Notes: generated by a model not told the origin, from the letters alone. A stretch of 64,000 nt of DNA from Pseudomonas chlororaphis (GCF_000783395.1 NZ_JSFK01000002.1:248001-312000); one strand, 5' to 3'. Shown: positions 45,755 through 56,061, counted from the stretch's first letter. A program made the numbers and translations.

Positions 45755-47341
45755 ATGCGCCTCGCTGCCCTACCCCTGTTGCTCGCCCCGCTCCTGCTGA
45801 GCCCATTGGCCCAGGCTGCCGCGCTGAGCGTCTGCACCGAGGCCAGCCCTGAAGGGTTCGACGTGGTGCAGTACAACTCGCTGACCACCACCAATGCCTC
45901 GGCCGACGTGCTGATGAATCGCCTGGTGGATTTCGACACCGCCAGCGGCAAAGTCGTGCCGAGCCTGGCCGACAGCTGGGAAGTCAGCACCGATGGCCTG
46001 ACCTACGTATTCAAACTGCATCCGCAGGTGAAATTTCACACGACCGAATACTTCAAGCCAAGCCGCGAGTTGACCGCTGAAGACGTCAAATTCAGCTTCG
46101 ACCGCATGCTCGACCCGGCCAACCCGTGGCACAAAGTCGCCCAGAGCGGCTTCCCGCACGCGCAGTCGATGCAACTACCCGCGCTGATCAAGAAGATCGA
46201 CGCACTCGATCCGCTGACCGTGCGTTTTACGCTTGATCACCCAGACTCCACCTTCCTGGCGACCCTGAGCATGGGTTTCGCCTCGATCTACTCCGCCGAA
46301 TACGCCGACAAACTGATGAAGGCCGGCGCGACGGACAAGCTCAACAGCCAGCCAATCGGCACCGGCCCGTTCGTGTTCACCCGTTTCCAGAAAGACGCGG
46401 CGATTCGCTACAAGGCCAACCCGGATTACTTCGGCGGTAAGCCTTCGGTTGACCCGTTGATCTTCGCCATTACCCCGGACGCCAACGTGCGCCTGCAAAA
46501 GCTGCGGCGCAACGAATGTCAGATCGCCTTGTCACCGAAGCCACTCGACGTACAAGCCGCGCTGAAAGAACCGACGCTGAAAGTCGAAAAGACTGACGCG
46601 TTCATGACCGCTTTCGTCGGCATCAACAGTCAGCATCCGCCACTGGACAAGCCGGAAGTGCGTCAGGCGATCAACCTCGCCTTCGACAAGGCCAACTACA
46701 TCAAAGCTGTGTTTGAAGACACCGCCGAAGCGGCCAACGGACCTTACCCGCCGAACACCTGGAGCTACGCGAAGAACCTGCCGGGCTATCCGCACGATGT
46801 CGCCAAAGCCAAAGCGTTGCTGGCCAAGGCCGGGTTGAAGGATGGCTTCCAGACCACCATCTGGACACGTCCGTCGGGCAGCCTGCTGAATCCGAACCCG
46901 AGCCTGGGTGCACAGATGTTGCAGTCGGATCTGGCGGAAATCGGCATTCAGGCGGAAATCCGCGTGATCGAGTGGGGCGAGCTGATTCGTCGCGCCAAGG
47001 CCGGCGAGCATGATCTGCTGTTCATGGGCTGGGCCGGCGATAACGGCGACCCGGATAATTTCCTCACGCCGCAATTTTCCTGCGCGGCGGTCAAGTCGGG
47101 CACCAACTTCGCGCGTTACTGCAACGCCGATCTGGACAAGCTGATCAGCGCCGGCAAGACCACCAGCGAGCAAGGTGTGCGCACCAAGCTGTACGAACAG
47201 GCGCAGACGCAGATTCAACAGCAGGCGCTGTGGCTGCCTCTGGCGCATCCGACGGCCTACGCACTGACGCGTAAAGACGTGCAGGGTTACTCCGTGAGCC
47301 CATTTGGCCGGCAGGACTATTCCAAGGTCAACCTCAAGTAA
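45755..47341 (+). CDS. ABC transporter periplasmic peptide-binding protein (DppA-like)
   Basis: This 528-residue protein has a Sec signal peptide (MRLAALPLLLAPLLLSPLAQAA) and the SBP family 5 signature near residue 65-90 (LVDFDTASGKVVPSLADSWEVS, then ELTAEDVKFSFDRML), with CSSFSRYCN-like C-terminal cysteine region CAAVKSGTNFARYCN. Family members bind di- or oligopeptides, haem or other ligands for ABC import. In P. aeruginosa the gene here (PA5317) is a binding protein of the Dpp type. No permease or ATPase genes are adjacent, so it must share a transporter encoded elsewhere. Confidence 0.88.
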   Translation: MRLAALPLLLAPLLLSPLAQAAALSVCTEASPEGFDVVQYNSLTTTNASADVLMNRLVDFDTASGKVVPSLADSWEVSTDGLTYVFKLHPQVKFHTTEYFKPSRELTAEDVKFSFDRMLDPANPWHKVAQSGFPHAQSMQLPALIKKIDALDPLTVRFTLDHPDSTFLATLSMGFASIYSAEYADKLMKAGATDKLNSQPIGTGPFVFTRFQKDAAIRYKANPDYFGGKPSVDPLIFAITPDANVRLQKLRRNECQIALSPKPLDVQAALKEPTLKVEKTDAFMTAFVGINSQHPPLDKPEVRQAINLAFDKANYIKAVFEDTAEAANGPYPPNTWSYAKNLPGYPHDVAKAKALLAKAGLKDGFQTTIWTRPSGSLLNPNPSLGAQMLQSDLAEIGIQAEIRVIEWGELIRRAKAGEHDLLFMGWAGDNGDPDNFLTPQFSCAAVKSGTNFARYCNADLDKLISAGKTTSEQGVRTKLYEQAQTQIQQQALWLPLAHPTAYALTRKDVQGYSVSPFGRQDYSKVNLK

Positions 47342-47376
47342 CCTGCCCAGCACATCACCTGGGGATGCCATCAAAC

Positions 47377-47467
47377 CTGTGGGAGCGAGCTTGCTCGCGA
47401 AAGCGGCCTGTCAGTAAAAACGATGCTGACTGGCACTGCGCCTTCGCGAGCAAGCTCGCTCCCACAG
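47377..47467. repeat. REPIN, family A variant
   Basis: Arms CTGTGGGAGCGAGCTTGCTCGCGAA and complement; both arms carry T/A instead of C/G at the centre of the palindrome, so the change is matched on both sides. Confidence 0.85.
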
Positions 47468-47490
47468 GAGATTTGCATCGTTCCTGAGAG

Positions 47491-48165
47491 TTACATCCAG
47501 CCGCACTCAGCCATCGACAGCGGCTCACCATCGCCAACGATGAAATGATCGAGCACCCGCACATCAATCAGCTCCAGCGCCTTTTGCAGACGCTTGGTCA
47601 GCAAGCGATCGGCCTGACTGGGATCGGTATTCCCCGATGGATGGTTGTGGCACAGGATCAACGCAGCGGCGTTATTGGCCAAACATCGCTTAACCACCTC
47701 GCGCGGATGCACGCTGGTGTTGTCGATCGAGCCGCGAAACAGTATCTCGAAATTCAGGACTTGATGTTTGGAGTCAAGAAACAGGCAACCAAACACCTCA
47801 TGCGGCTCGTGACGCAGCATCGCTTTCAGATAATCGCGAACGACCTGAGGGTTTTCCAGGGCCGGTTTCTGCCGTGATTTCTCAGCCAGATGCCGCCTGT
47901 TCATTTCCTGAGCAGCTTGCAGTTGCGCAAACTTCGCCGGCCCGAGACCCAATTGTTTGCTGAATGCGTCCTGATCGGCCTCAAGCAGCAAACGCAGGCT
48001 GCCGAATTGAGTCAACAGATTGCGCGCCAGGTCCACAGCGCTTATTCCGGGCAATCCGGTGCGCAGAAAAATGGCCAATAACTCAGCGTCCGAAAGACTC
48101 GCTGCACCGTGTTCCAATAACCGTTCCCGCGGCCGTTCCGCCGCAGGCCAATCGCGAATACTCAT
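47491..48165 (-). CDS. radC: RadC family JAB/MPN-domain protein
   Basis: This 224-residue protein has an N-terminal helix-hairpin-helix region ([17 protein letters not shown]) and the JAMM metal-binding motif [16 protein letters not shown]. The old claim of a role in DNA repair came from a recG allele and has been withdrawn; its activity is unknown, although the fold suggests a zinc hydrolase. I chose ATG 48165 ([14 protein letters not shown]). It is divergent from coaBC, as in P. aeruginosa. Confidence 0.92.
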   Translation of the reverse strand: MSIRDWPAAERPRERLLEHGAASLSDAELLAIFLRTGLPGISAVDLARNLLTQFGSLRLLLEADQDAFSKQLGLGPAKFAQLQAAQEMNRRHLAEKSRQKPALENPQVVRDYLKAMLRHEPHEVFGCLFLDSKHQVLNFEILFRGSIDNTSVHPREVVKRCLANNAAALILCHNHPSGNTDPSQADRLLTKRLQKALELIDVRVLDHFIVGDGEPLSMAECGWM

Positions 48166-48298
48166 ACACATTCCCTGTCTGTGGGCGCCGCTGTTCCGTA
48201 GCGGTCGCTGTGATATCGTAGCCCATCTTTTTTGCGGTCGATTCAACCCTGGGGAGGGGCATCGCACCGCAGTCATCAACGAAATGAAAGGCAGACCT

Positions 48299-49507
48299 AT
48301 GCAGCGGCTGTATCGGAAACGCATCGTTCTGGGCGTCGGCGGCGGCATTGCGGCCTACAAGAGCGCCGATCTGGTTCGTCGCCTGATCGACCAGGGCGCC
48401 GAAGTGCGCGTGGTCATGACCCATGGCGGCGCCGAATTCATCACCCCGCTGACCATGCAGGCCTTGTCCGGCCACCCTGTGCACCTCGACTTGCTCGACC
48501 CGGCCGCAGAAGCCGCAATGGGCCACATCGAGCTGGCCAAGTGGGCCGATCTGGTGCTGATCGCCCCGGCTACCGCCGACCTGATCGCCCGTCTGGCCCA
48601 AGGCATCGCCAACGATTTGCTGACCACGCTGGTACTCGCCACCGACGCTGTCGTCGCCGTTGCTCCAGCGATGAACCAGGCGATGTGGCGTGATCCGGCG
48701 ACCCAGGCCAACCTGCAACTCCTCGAAAGCCGTGGCCTGAAGACCTTCGGCCCGGCCTCCGGCAGCCAAGCCTGCGGCGACGTCGGCATGGGCCGCATGA
48801 TGGAAGCCACCGATCTGGCGCAATGCGCGGCGGATTGCTTCCAGCGGCAGGCGCTGACCGGTAAACACGTGGTGATTACCGCCGGCCCGACCCAGGAAAA
48901 CATCGACCCGGTGCGCTACATCACCAACCACAGCTCCGGCAAAATGGGCTTTGCCCTCGCCGAAGCAGCGGTAGAAGCCGGCGCCCGCGTTACATTGATC
49001 AGCGGCCCGGTGCATCTGCCGACGCCGGATCGCGTCACCCGTATCGACGTAGTCAGTGCCCGCGACATGCTCGCGGCCTGTGAGTCGGCGATCCCGTGCG
49101 ACGTGTTCATCGCCTCTGCAGCGGTCGCGGACTACCGCCCGGAAGTCGTTGCCCCGCAAAAACTCAAGAAAGATCCTACGAGCGGTGACGGCTTCGTCCT
49201 GCAAATGGTGCGTAACCCGGACATCCTGGCCACCATCGCGACCCGTCCCGACCGTCCGTTCAGTGTCGGCTTCGCCGCCGAGACCGAACATCTGCTCGAC
49301 TACGCTGCACGCAAGCTGAAGGACAAGAATCTCGATTTGATCGTCGCCAACGACGTCGCCAACCCGAGCATCGGTTTCAACAGCGAAGAAAACGCTTGCA
49401 GCGTGATTGACCGTGAGCTGCATGCCACGGTTTTCGCCCAGACCAGCAAGAGCAAGATCGCTCGCCAACTGGTCACTTTTATCGCCGAACGTCTGAACCA
49501 GGTTTAA
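48299..49507 (+). CDS. coaBC: Bifunctional phosphopantothenoylcysteine decarboxylase/synthase
   Basis: This 402-residue protein has the N-terminal FMN flavoprotein CoaC domain (residues 1-185: [19 protein letters not shown], the active-site His in [19 protein letters not shown] and the cysteine lid in GSQACGDVG) and the C-terminal CTP-dependent CoaB domain ([22 protein letters not shown]). It makes 4'-phosphopantetheine for coenzyme A. I chose ATG 48299; another in-frame ATG at 48284 is less likely. dut begins five bases later. Confidence 0.95.
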   Translation: MQRLYRKRIVLGVGGGIAAYKSADLVRRLIDQGAEVRVVMTHGGAEFITPLTMQALSGHPVHLDLLDPAAEAAMGHIELAKWADLVLIAPATADLIARLAQGIANDLLTTLVLATDAVVAVAPAMNQAMWRDPATQANLQLLESRGLKTFGPASGSQACGDVGMGRMMEATDLAQCAADCFQRQALTGKHVVITAGPTQENIDPVRYITNHSSGKMGFALAEAAVEAGARVTLISGPVHLPTPDRVTRIDVVSARDMLAACESAIPCDVFIASAAVADYRPEVVAPQKLKKDPTSGDGFVLQMVRNPDILATIATRPDRPFSVGFAAETEHLLDYAARKLKDKNLDLIVANDVANPSIGFNSEENACSVIDRELHATVFAQTSKSKIARQLVTFIAERLNQV

Positions 49508-49512
49508 TTTAC

Positions 49513-49968
49513 ATGCACGCTTTGCAAGCCAAGATCCTCGACCCACGCATCGGCACCGATTTCCCGCTGCCGCAATACGCCACTCCGGGTTCCGCCGGCC
49601 TCGACCTGCGCGCCATGCTGGATCAGGACATCGTGATCAAACCGGGTGAAACCGTGCTGATCCCCACCGGTCTGTCGGTTTACATCGGCGACCCCAACCT
49701 CGCCGCGCTGATCCTGCCGCGCTCGGGCATGGGCCATAAGCACGGCATCGTGCTGGGCAACCTCGTCGGCCTGATCGACTCCGACTACCAGGGCCCGCTG
49801 ATGGTGTCCTGCTGGAACCGTGGCCAGACCGATTTCACCATGACCGTCGGCGAGCGTCTGGCGCAACTGGTGCTGGTACCAGTAGTGCAGGCGCACTTCG
49901 AAATGGTTGAAGAGTTCGTCGAAACCGAGCGCGGCACCGGCGGGTTTGGCCACACCGGCACTAAATAA
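49513..49968 (+). CDS. dut: dUTP diphosphatase
   Basis: This 151-residue trimeric dUTPase shows all five motifs: [43 protein letters not shown] and the C-terminal glycine-rich [10 protein letters not shown]. It removes dUTP and supplies dUMP for thymidylate synthesis. It follows coaBC after five bases, an arrangement conserved in gamma-proteobacteria. Confidence 0.96.
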   Translation: MHALQAKILDPRIGTDFPLPQYATPGSAGLDLRAMLDQDIVIKPGETVLIPTGLSVYIGDPNLAALILPRSGMGHKHGIVLGNLVGLIDSDYQGPLMVSCWNRGQTDFTMTVGERLAQLVLVPVVQAHFEMVEEFVETERGTGGFGHTGTK

Positions 49969-49980
49969 CCTGAGTAATCT

Positions 49981-50060
49981 CCTGTAGGAGCTGCCGCAGC
50001 TGCGATCTTTTGATTTTTGAGACCAAGATCAAAAGATCGCAGCCTGCGGCAGCTCCTACA
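49981..50060. repeat. REPIN, family C
   Basis: CTCCTGTAGGAGCTGCCGCAGCTGCGATCTTTTG and the inverted CAAAAGATCGCAGCCTGCGGCAGCTCCTAC around about 15 bases. The left arm lacks two bases present in the right arm. Confidence 0.85.
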
Positions 50061-50265
50061 CAGCGAAATTTCAGGCAGATCAGCTGAAAGGTATAACACC
50101 GTAAATCAAGGTTTTGCCGGCCCAAAGCCACGCCAGCCGAGGCGTCATGGCCCTTTCACACCACGAACTCTCTGTGGAAAACGCCGTCATACCCTTCAGT
50201 TTGAGCCTGCCGTCGAACGATTCGTCGGTCTGTCCCGCCACTTTCGAGATGGAGCATTTCCGTAG

Positions 50266-51663
50266 ATGAGCACCCCAGCCAAGATCGCCCCGAAGCTGCC
50301 CGACAGCATTTTCCGCGCCTATGACATTCGTGGCACTGTGCCGGAATTCCTTAATGCCGAGACCGCTTACTGGATCGGCCGCGCCATCGGTTCGCAGAGC
50401 CTGGCCCAAGGTGAGCCGAACGTATCCGTCGGCCGCGACGGCCGCTTGTCCGGTCCGGAGCTGGTTGCAGAACTGATTCGCGGTATCGCCGAGAGCGGCT
50501 GCCACGTCAGCGATGTCGGCCTGGTGCCGACGCCGGCGCTGTACTACGCCGCCAACGTGCTGGCCGGTAAATCCGGGGTGATGCTCACCGGTAGCCACAA
50601 CCCGTCGAACTACAACGGTTTCAAGATCGTCATCGCCGGCGATACCCTCGCCAACGAACAGATCCAGGCCCTGCACGAGCGCCTCAAGACCAACAATCTG
50701 AGCAGCGGTACCGGCAGCGTCACTCAGGTCGAAATCCTCGACCGCTACAACACCGAAATCGTCCAGGACATCAAACTGGCCCGGCGCATGAAGGTCGTGG
50801 TCGACTGCGGCAACGGCGCGGCCGGCGTGATCGCCCCGCAACTGATCGAAGCGCTGAACTGCGAAGTCATCCCGCTGTTCTGCGAAGTCGACGGCAACTT
50901 CCCGAACCACCACCCGGATCCGGGCAAGCCTGAAAACCTCGTCGACCTGATCGCCAAGGTCAAGGAAACCAACGCCGATATCGGCCTGGCGTTCGACGGC
51001 GACGGCGACCGTGTCGGCGTGGTGACCAATACCGGCAGCATCGTTTACCCGGATCGCCTGCTGATGCTGTTTGCCCGCGACGTGGTCGCGCGCAACCCGG
51101 ACGCCGAGATCATTTTCGACGTCAAATGCACCCGCCGCCTGGTGCCGCTGATCAAGGAATACGGTGGTCGGCCGCTAATGTGGAAGACCGGTCATTCGTT
51201 GATCAAAAAGAAAATGAAACAATCCGGTGCGCTGCTGGCCGGTGAAATGAGCGGGCACATCTTCTTCAAGGAGCGCTGGTTCGGTTTCGACGACGGTATC
51301 TACAGCGCCGCACGGCTGCTGGAGATCCTCAGCAAGGAAAAATCCACCGCGGAAGAGCTGTTTGCGACCTTCCCGAACGATATTTCTACGCCGGAAATCA
51401 ATATCCATGTGACCGAAGAGAGCAAATTCAGCATCATTGATGCATTGCACGACGCTCAGTGGGGCGCAGGGGCCGACCTGACCACCATCGACGGCGTGCG
51501 AGTCGATTACGCCAAAGGCTGGGGCCTGGTGCGCGCGTCCAACACCACACCGGTGCTGGTGCTGCGCTTCGAGGCCGATGACGAGGCTGAATTACAGCGC
51601 ATCAAGGACGTGTTCCACGCCCAATTGAAACGCGTTGCACCTGATCTCCAACTACCGTTCTGA
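50266..51663 (+). CDS. algC: Phosphomannomutase/phosphoglucomutase AlgC
   Basis: This 465-residue enzyme is the four-domain alpha-D-phosphohexomutase of Pseudomonas. It has the phosphoserine loop TGSHNPSNYNGFK (Ser about 110), the metal loop FDGDGDRVGVV, the sugar-specificity loop GEMSGHIFF and the phosphate-binding RASNTTPVLVLRF. AlgC makes mannose-1-phosphate and glucose-1-phosphate for alginate, LPS core and rhamnolipid. It lies between dut and argB, as in P. aeruginosa. The gap to dut carries a REPIN. Confidence 0.96.
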   Translation: MSTPAKIAPKLPDSIFRAYDIRGTVPEFLNAETAYWIGRAIGSQSLAQGEPNVSVGRDGRLSGPELVAELIRGIAESGCHVSDVGLVPTPALYYAANVLAGKSGVMLTGSHNPSNYNGFKIVIAGDTLANEQIQALHERLKTNNLSSGTGSVTQVEILDRYNTEIVQDIKLARRMKVVVDCGNGAAGVIAPQLIEALNCEVIPLFCEVDGNFPNHHPDPGKPENLVDLIAKVKETNADIGLAFDGDGDRVGVVTNTGSIVYPDRLLMLFARDVVARNPDAEIIFDVKCTRRLVPLIKEYGGRPLMWKTGHSLIKKKMKQSGALLAGEMSGHIFFKERWFGFDDGIYSAARLLEILSKEKSTAEELFATFPNDISTPEINIHVTEESKFSIIDALHDAQWGAGADLTTIDGVRVDYAKGWGLVRASNTTPVLVLRFEADDEAELQRIKDVFHAQLKRVAPDLQLPF

Positions 51664-51680
51664 TCCACCCGGAGCCCTGA

Positions 51681-52586
<906 letters not shown>

Positions 52587-52605
52587 TCGGTAATCGCTGA
52601 ACAGC

Positions 52606-52692
52606 AAAAGATCGCAGCATTCGTCAGCTCCTACAGAAACGTCGTTTTGTACGAAGTCTCTGTAGGAGCTGACGAAGTCTGCGATCTTTTTT
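52606..52692. repeat. REPIN, family C variant with matched substitutions
   Basis: AAAAGATCGCAGCATTCGTCAGCTCCTAC and the inverted GTAGGAGCTGACGAAGTCTGCGATCTTTTTT. Both arms carry TCAG/CTGA where other copies have GCAG/CTGC. Confidence 0.85.
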
Positions 52693-52792
52693 ATGCGCGC
52701 AAGAAACATCCGATACAACTCAGCGAAACGTCCGACATTCCCTCCGAACAAATCTCCCTAGGATCTTCCCTTCATCCACCGGAGATTGACTC

Positions 52793-53044
52793 ATGCAAAA
52801 AGACTACGTCCCTTACGGCAGCGATGTTTCCCCAGGCACTTACGAGTGCGTTGATTGCGGCCATCAGTATTCCAATCAAGCCAAAACCTCGATGCCACCG
52901 TGCCCACAGTTTCGCAAAACGGCGCACGCGTTGAATGGCTGGAAAATCCTCACCGGGCAAGGTGATGCGATCAAAGACCCTTATCCAGAACAGCCTGCCA
53001 ACATCAAAAGCGCCGAGGTCATCACGCCCTCGGACAGAAAATAA
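52793..53044 (+). CDS. Zinc-ribbon-containing protein
   Basis: This 83-residue protein has a rubredoxin-like knuckle YECVDCGHQYS (Cys18, Cys21) and a second half-site MPPCPQFRKTAH with one cysteine and a histidine, which together could bind zinc or iron. Similar small proteins are annotated only as zinc-ribbon-containing. It is the first of three small genes downstream of argB that share direction and may be one transcript; the next begins 18 bases later. Confidence 0.65.
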   Translation: MQKDYVPYGSDVSPGTYECVDCGHQYSNQAKTSMPPCPQFRKTAHALNGWKILTGQGDAIKDPYPEQPANIKSAEVITPSDRK

Positions 53045-53062
53045 CTCCGGAGCGCCTGAGCC

Positions 53063-53635
53063 ATGCAGATCTCGTTCACGATCGACGCCGACGCTTTCGA
53101 GCTGGAACAAAAGGAACCGGTCAAAAAGACCTTGCGCATTGGCGACGCGGAAATCGCCCACGCCCTGCAGCGTATCGCCAAGGCCAGCCTGACCGAATAC
53201 CTGAAAATGCTGGTCGAGGGCGGGATGCCCAGCCGGGCCGACGAGGCCAAACAGGATCGCCTGCTCTACCTGATTCAAAGCTACTTCGGACAAACGCTGC
53301 CGACGGAATCGCAGATCTCGACGATCTTTCAGCTGACCCAAAGCCAAAGCAAAACCTTGCTGAAGAACACGGTATCGCGCTTTCGCAATCAGCTCGATGA
53401 CATCCTCCAGCACAGCATGCGTGCCGTGATCGAGACCGCAGAGCACGCGCAAACCGTGTTTCTGGTGGTGATCAGTTCGGACGTGATACGCGATGAGCTG
53501 AACATGCTGATCACGCAGAACGAGCCGACCTTCAAACCCATTACCAAGCGCAAGGGCAGCGCCGGGCAGTTCGAGATCAGCGAGGATTCTCACGCCTTGC
53601 TCTGCGCGACGTTGGGGCTCAATGCCGTTCAGTGA
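53063..53635 (+). CDS. Hypothetical protein, predominantly alpha-helical
   Basis: I do not recognise this 190-residue soluble protein. It has a short N-terminal beta-like segment (MQISFTIDADAFELEQ), a central helical region (QLTQSQSKTLLKNTVSRFRNQLDDIL) that looks like a helix-turn-helix (residues about 70-115), and a C-terminal segment FLVVISSDVIRDELNMLI. Codon usage is like the core genes. GGAG stands about ten bases before the ATG. It overlaps the following frameshifted membrane gene by 14 bases. Confidence 0.6.
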   Translation: MQISFTIDADAFELEQKEPVKKTLRIGDAEIAHALQRIAKASLTEYLKMLVEGGMPSRADEAKQDRLLYLIQSYFGQTLPTESQISTIFQLTQSQSKTLLKNTVSRFRNQLDDILQHSMRAVIETAEHAQTVFLVVISSDVIRDELNMLITQNEPTFKPITKRKGSAGQFEISEDSHALLCATLGLNAVQ

Positions 53636-54004
53636 CATCGTCGCGGTCAGTGGCTTGCTGCTGACCCTGACCACGTTCATGTTCAATCTGGCGTGGCCGG
53701 CGCTCAGTGAAGCGTTGGCGCTGGATGAATACCAGTCGGTCCACAGAACCGAAGGCGCAATCGAGAGAAAGTAGGGAAGGCGTTTTACTCGCGGGCGCTG
53801 CCGTTGACATGCGCGTTTGTGGGGCTGTTTTACGTCAACCTACCCTCGGCCATTCGCATCTTGAGTACCAGCACACTGGATCTTTGGAACTTCGACGTGA
53901 GCAGTACCCTTTACGTGATGGTCGTGTGGGTACTTCTGGTTTTGGCACTGTTCAGCGGGCTGATTGCGGCAAAAATCGCTCTTAAATGGAGGAGCCTCCG
54001 CTGA
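53622..54004 (+). pseudogene. Small membrane protein gene broken by a two-base GA insertion
   Basis: From ATG 53622 the frame encodes a membrane segment (GLLLTLTTFMFNLAWPAL) and stops at 53772-53774 after 50 codons. Removing one GA unit from GAGAGA at 53763-53768 restores a frame that continues through two further membrane segments to the stop at 54002-54004, about 125 residues in all. The downstream part (LPLTCAFVGLFYVNL, then LYVMVVWVLLVLALF) is clearly protein-like. It may be a true pseudogene, a phase-variable gene or a sequencing error. The intact form is unknown to me. Confidence 0.6.
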
Positions 54005-54033
54005 AACAGCGGCGACTCCATTGTTTCAGGCTT

Positions 54034-54051
54034 TTTCAACAAATGCTGAAA
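54034..54051. promoter_or_regulatory. Probable operator 1 of the AbiE-like pair
   Basis: TTTCAACAAATGCTGAAA; shares TTTCAACA-N4-CTGAAA with the site at 54098 and has partial dyad symmetry. A -10-like TATATT follows at 54055-54060. Confidence 0.5.
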
Positions 54052-54097
54052 TACTATATTCAAGTGAAATGTCGACAATTTTCACCAGAATGGCTAT

Positions 54098-54115
54098 TTT
54101 CAACATTCGCTGAAA
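54098..54115. promoter_or_regulatory. Probable operator 2 of the AbiE-like pair
   Basis: TTTCAACATTCGCTGAAA, 64 bases after the first copy and 12 bases before the start codon. Confidence 0.5.
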
Positions 54116-54127
54116 AGGCCGATAGCA

Positions 54128-55186
54128 ATGAAAGATCTAGATAACCGCTCAAGAGAAAAACTAAGTGATCTCCTGAACAGAATTCCTATTCTGATAGTAG
54201 AGACGTTGAAATCCGCCCCGCCTGCAAATCGCTGGAATCCTGACTTCATTGTAGAAACCAAGGTATCCGGAAAGCCCCACCACCTGATTTGCGAAGTGAA
54301 GGCGAGTGGGCAGCCGCGATTTGTCAGCACAGCGATTCTCCAGCTGCGCGACTATGTTTGTGACTCACCCGTAAGTGCCACCCCCATCCTCATAGCACCC
54401 TATCTGTCGCCTGCCGCGAGGCAGCTCTGTCGCGAAAAGAGCGTCGGTTATCTCGATATGGAAGGCAACTGCTGGATCGCATTCGACGGTATTTCCATTG
54501 ATCACCAAGTGACAGACAAACCGGCTACAGAGCGCAGAGAGTTAAAGTTTCTCTTCAAGCCTAAATCTGCTCGAATCATGCACACCATGCTTCAAAGGCC
54601 AGAACATGCGTGGCGCGTTGTAGAGCTTTCCGAAGCAGCGGGAGTGAGCTTGGGCCAAGTCAGCAATGTGCGCAAAGCACTACTGGACAGAGAATGGGCC
54701 GACGCAACGAACGAAGGAGTACAGCTATCTGACCCGACTGCGCTGCTCGATGCATGGGTTGAAGTTTATGAACCACCCGTTGCTGCGCGTAAAACGTTTT
54801 ACACCACACTACATGGACATGCTTTGCAAGAAGCAGCGCGCAATGCGCTTAGCGACCGGAGCAGTGGAAGCGCAGTTTTTTCTTCATTTTCTGCTGCTCA
54901 ATGGCTCGCGCCCTATGCACGAATAAACACGAGTTTTTTCTATGCAGATAACGAAGGGCTGGAAAAACTGATCAACGCATTGAAGCTCGTTCCTGCTTCG
55001 AAAGGCGAAAATGTCGTCATCAATGTCACCCAAGACGAAGGCTTACTGCTAGATACCATTGAACCTGCTCCAGGCATCTTATGCACGAGCCCGGTTCAGA
55101 CTTATCTGGATCTGAGTGTTGCTGGTGAGCGCGGCAAGGAAGCAGCGGAACACTTGCGCGAGGAAAAACTCATATGGCCGCTCTGA
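54128..55186 (+). CDS. AbiEi-like antitoxin/regulator (type IV toxin-antitoxin)
   Basis: This 352-residue protein has an N-terminal region (residues 1-130) with an acid-rich, restriction-endonuclease-like segment (HHLICEVKASGQPRF, then REKSVGYLDMEGNCWI), a winged-helix segment (about 145-200, ELSEAAGVSLGQVSNVRKALLDREW) and a C-terminal AbiEi-like domain. Together with the nucleotidyltransferase gene that overlaps its end by 13 bases, this fits the AbiEi/AbiEii family, in which the first protein represses the operon and counters the toxin. GC content is lower than in the flanking core genes. Family membership is by pattern, not search. Confidence 0.65.
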   Translation: MKDLDNRSREKLSDLLNRIPILIVETLKSAPPANRWNPDFIVETKVSGKPHHLICEVKASGQPRFVSTAILQLRDYVCDSPVSATPILIAPYLSPAARQLCREKSVGYLDMEGNCWIAFDGISIDHQVTDKPATERRELKFLFKPKSARIMHTMLQRPEHAWRVVELSEAAGVSLGQVSNVRKALLDREWADATNEGVQLSDPTALLDAWVEVYEPPVAARKTFYTTLHGHALQEAARNALSDRSSGSAVFSSFSAAQWLAPYARINTSFFYADNEGLEKLINALKLVPASKGENVVINVTQDEGLLLDTIEPAPGILCTSPVQTYLDLSVAGERGKEAAEHLREEKLIWPL

Positions 55187-56043
55187 TCCCTCAAGAACCC
55201 CAGTCAGCTTCGGATTATGACGATCGAACAACGAAGGCCGTGAAGACGGTACTTGTTGAAATGGGGCAGATACTGGGTAGCTTCAAAGGTAAATTCGTAG
55301 TGATCGGCGGTGCCGTGCCATGGTTGCTGATTGCAAATGAGGATATGCAACACGTTGGCACGCTCGATGTGGATTTGAGCCTAGACGCAGAAGCTCTCGG
55401 CGATGGGGAATACGCAACGTTAGTGGAGGCCCTTATGGGCAACGGGTACGAACAGAGAGGGGAATTACGCCGCTTTCAACTCGTCCGCCAAGTACCCGCG
55501 CAGGACGATGGGGCTGCTATAGATGTGATCGTGGACTTCCTGATGCCACGTGACGCTGAAATCATCCAGAACAAGCCACCTATTCTCACCGAGTTCGCAG
55601 TTCAGCGTGCTGACGGGGCCGATCTGGCGCTGCGATTTTATCAAATGGTTGCGATTGAAGGCCCCATGCCAATGGGTGGGACGAATCGCGTCGAGGTCGC
55701 TGTTTGTTCAATCCCCGCATTGCTGGCGATGAAAGGGTTCGCGCTAAATGGCAGGTACAAACAGAAAGATGCTTATGACATTTATTATTGCGTGCGCAAT
55801 TTCCCTGGAGGAATAGAAGCGCTCGCTGATGAGTGTCAGCCCGTTCTCGCAACGGGAAACGGTGAGCAGGGCTTCCTTCACATCAATGAAAAATTTGATG
55901 TCGTTGGTGGTTACGGACCCGTGTCAGTAAGACGATTCGTAGAAGACAGCCAAATCCTGGAAGACCGAACACCGGAACAGTGGCAGCAAGATGCTTTTGG
56001 CCAGGTTGATGCGCTACTGCGCGAAATAAACCTACGCGAGTGA
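55174..56043 (+). CDS. AbiEii-like nucleotidyltransferase toxin
   Basis: This 289-residue protein has the DNA polymerase beta-type nucleotidyltransferase motif FVVIGGAVPWLLI followed by TLDVDLSLD (the GG and hDxD elements), IDVIVDFL with a third acidic residue, and LLAMKGFALNGRYKQKDAYDIYY, which is characteristic of AbiEii/AbiGii and related proteins. Members block growth by modifying tRNA or other targets, and defend against phage. The first start overlaps the upstream gene. It ends 50 bases before the pyrE stop, on the opposite strand. Confidence 0.7.
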   Translation: MAALIPQEPQSASDYDDRTTKAVKTVLVEMGQILGSFKGKFVVIGGAVPWLLIANEDMQHVGTLDVDLSLDAEALGDGEYATLVEALMGNGYEQRGELRRFQLVRQVPAQDDGAAIDVIVDFLMPRDAEIIQNKPPILTEFAVQRADGADLALRFYQMVAIEGPMPMGGTNRVEVAVCSIPALLAMKGFALNGRYKQKDAYDIYYCVRNFPGGIEALADECQPVLATGNGEQGFLHINEKFDVVGGYGPVSVRRFVEDSQILEDRTPEQWQQDAFGQVDALLREINLRE

Positions 56044-56061
56044 ATGTTTTCGGCAGCAGCT

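Noticed and set aside
47491..48165. DNA repair function for RadC
   Set aside because: The repair phenotype once given to radC was traced to another gene; only the JAMM fold is supported.
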